NCBI GenBank assembly: GCA_039800165.1
Contig: JBDLRH010000028.1
Location: 1-33,011, forward strand
Direction: 5' to 3'
Length of the DNA stretch: 33,011 bases
Source of the DNA: JBDLRH01 sp039800165
Lineage (GTDB): Bacteria; Pseudomonadota; Gammaproteobacteria; Burkholderiales; Burkholderiaceae_C
Positions 31,995-33,011 of the stretch are shown here, one piece after another; positions within the stretch are counted from its first letter, which is position 1; every line of letters starts with the position of its first letter. The position numbers and the translations under genes were made by a program. The notes below the pieces were generated by a model that saw only the letters and a list, made by a program, of their open reading frames with translations, was not told the origin of the DNA and did not search any database.

Positions 31995-32025
31995 TGACAT
32001 ACTGGATGTCAACTGAAGTTGACAT
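31995..32025 (+). promoter_or_regulatory. bchI: PpsR/CrtJ-type operator with an added half-site, before bchI
   Basis: ATGTCAACTGAAGTTGACAT (32006-32025) is a 20-bp palindrome with 9-bp arms. It contains TGTC-N10-GACA (32007-32024), exactly the PpsR/CrtJ recognition pattern TGT-N12-ACA of photosynthesis promoters. A further half-site TGACAT at 31995-32000 makes a second inverted repeat (5-bp spacer) with the left arm. The right arm includes TTGACA (32019-32024), a perfect -35 hexamer, so binding would block RNA polymerase. The site is 51 bp before the chosen bchI start. Binding by a PpsR homologue is inferred, not shown. Confidence 0.8.
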
Positions 32026-32075
32026 TCCGTGGGGGCTGCCCGATGGCAGGCCGCCGCGGACGCCCGCAAGCAAGC

Positions 32076-33011
32076 ATGGCCGTACCCTTTCCCTTTGCCG
32101 CGATCGTCGGTCAGGACGAGATGAAACTCGCGATCCTGGCCGTCGCCGTCGACCCCAGCATCGGCGGCGTGCTGGTGTTCGGCGACCGCGGCACCGGCAA
32201 GTCCACCGCGGTGCGCTCCCTGGCGGCGCTGCTGCCGCCCATCAAGGTGGTCACCGGCTGCCGTTACGGCTGCGACCCGGCGGGTGCGGGCGGCCTGTGC
32301 GAAGACTGCGCCGCCCAACGTGCCGGCGCCACCAAACCCAGGAGCCACACCGTGCCGGTGCCGGTGGTGGACCTGCCGCTGGGCGCCACCGAAGACCGCG
32401 TGGTCGGCGCGCTGGACCTGGAGCGCGCGCTGTCACAGGGCGTCAAGGCCTTCGAGCCCGGGCTGCTGGCCCGCGCGAACCGCGGCTTTCTCTACATCGA
32501 CGAGGTCAACCTGCTGGAGGACCACCTGGTCGACCTGCTGATCGATGTCGCTGCCTCCGGACAGAACGTCGTCGAGCGCGAGGGGCTGAGTGTGCGCCAC
32601 CCTGCGCGTTTCGTGCTGGTGGGCAGTGGCAACCCCGAGGAAGGTGAACTCCGCCCGCAACTCCAGGACCGCTTCGGTCTGGCTGTCGATGTCCGTACAC
32701 CCACAGACCTGGCCACGCGTGTGGAAGTCATTCGCCGACGCGATGCCTACGAGCGTGACCCCGCGGCCTTCGCCGTGCGCTGGAAGCGCGAGGAGGACCG
32801 CACCCGCCGTCGTATCGTGGCTGCGCGTGGCCGTATCGATGGCACGACCGTCCCGGACACCGTGCTGGAGCATGCGGCACGGCTGTGCATGGCCCTGGGT
32901 ACCGACGGGCTGCGCGGGGAATTGACGCTGATGCGTGCCGCGCGCGCCCTCGCGGCGTTGGAGGGGGCAGGCGAAGTCGGCCTGGCGCATCTGCGTCAGG
33001 TCGCACGTCCG
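32076..33011 (+). CDS. bchI: magnesium chelatase ATPase subunit I (3' end outside window)
   Basis: AAA+ ATPase of the Mg-protoporphyrin chelatase, the first committed step of bacteriochlorophyll synthesis; it acts with BchD and BchH. The first 312 residues are visible and about 20-30 should be missing. Motifs: VPFPFAAIVGQDEMKLA at the N-terminus, Walker A GDRGTGKST (36-44), Walker B LYIDEVN (139-145), VVEREGLSVRHPARFVLVGSGNPEEGE after the Walker B region, and the arginine finger LQDRFGL. Four cysteines (62, 66, 75, 78) lie in the loop after the first helix. The ATG at 32076 matches the family start; an in-frame ATG at 32043 would add 11 basic residues (AGRRGRP). The PpsR-type operator upstream supports a photosynthetic rather than a cobalamin role. 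Confidence 0.93.
   Translation, partial: MAVPFPFAAIVGQDEMKLAILAVAVDPSIGGVLVFGDRGTGKSTAVRSLAALLPPIKVVTGCRYGCDPAGAGGLCEDCAAQRAGATKPRSHTVPVPVVDLPLGATEDRVVGALDLERALSQGVKAFEPGLLARANRGFLYIDEVNLLEDHLVDLLIDVAASGQNVVEREGLSVRHPARFVLVGSGNPEEGELRPQLQDRFGLAVDVRTPTDLATRVEVIRRRDAYERDPAAFAVRWKREEDRTRRRIVAARGRIDGTTVPDTVLEHAARLCMALGTDGLRGELTLMRAARALAALEGAGEVGLAHLRQVARP

Noticed and set aside
32006..32025. FNR/FixK-type site before bchI
   Set aside because: FNR sites read TTGAT-N4-ATCAA; here the half-sites face the other way (GTCAAC...GTTGAC), which fits TGT-N12-ACA instead.
32076..33011. ComM/YifB-type Mg-chelatase-like protein
   Set aside because: The N-terminal FPFAAIVGQDEMKLA and the GNPEEGE and VVEREGLSVRHPARF segments are specific to BchI/ChlI, and ComM has a long N-terminal Lon-like domain absent here.

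Overview
The window is GC-rich, densely coded DNA, almost certainly from a betaproteobacterium of the order Burkholderiales. The reasons are the gene families (a Bug/TctC-type solute receptor, a KdtX-type glycosyltransferase, a radA / small membrane protein / ilvE / CHCC zinc-finger order), the strong GC bias and the short intergenic gaps. The last gene is the magnesium-chelatase subunit bchI, preceded by an excellent PpsR/CrtJ-type operator. The host is therefore probably a bacteriochlorophyll-making (phototrophic) member, Rubrivivax/Rhodoferax/Roseateles-like. The genus is an inference.

Layout. 1-1979 (minus): DedA membrane protein, EamA transporter and a glutathione peroxidase cut by the window edge, one operon. 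2123-3244 (plus): alanine racemase. 3276-13699 (all minus): a catabolic operon for homoprotocatechuate (3,4-dihydroxyphenylacetate) meta-cleavage, read in the order hpaR, hpaG1, hpaG2, hpaE, hpaD, hpaF, hpaH, hpaI, then a Bug receptor, a class II aldolase-like protein, a ketopantoate-reductase-like protein and an EamA transporter. 13869-19188 (plus): radA, a small membrane protein, ilvE, a zinc-finger protein, a KdtX-like glycosyltransferase and an O-antigen-ligase-like protein. 19116-22138 (minus): OmpR-type regulator, sensor kinase and nitronate-monooxygenase-like flavoprotein. 22254-28876: acyl-CoA synthetase (+), AmpG permease (-), Tat-exported M48 peptidase (+), metallo-beta-lactamase-fold hydrolase (-), Hpt-like protein and EamA transporter (-), pyrF (+). 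28911-31820 (minus): uvrA. 32076-end (plus): bchI, incomplete.

How the genes work together. HpaD, E, G1/G2, F, H and I would take 3,4-dihydroxyphenylacetate to pyruvate and succinic semialdehyde, with HpaR as the likely repressor acting at a 16-bp near-palindrome in front of its own gene. The entry hydroxylase (hpaBC) is not in the window. The four genes after hpaI are not standard parts of this pathway and may serve uptake or metabolism of a related acid. The KdtX-like and WaaL-like genes form an LPS core / O-antigen pair. The bchI gene is the likely left end of a photosynthesis gene cluster that continues beyond the window.

Most notable non-coding signals: the PpsR-type operator before bchI; a 21-bp perfect direct repeat placed exactly 4 bp before both the hpaE and hpaF start codons; a 9-bp tandem repeat between an EamA gene and pyrF; and a recurring pattern of a -10-like hexamer 6-7 bp before ATG without a Shine-Dalgarno sequence, suggesting leaderless transcripts. 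No tRNA, rRNA, insertion sequence or CRISPR array was seen. No gap without a gene exceeds 300 bp; the longest (31821-32075) is the uvrA-bchI promoter region.
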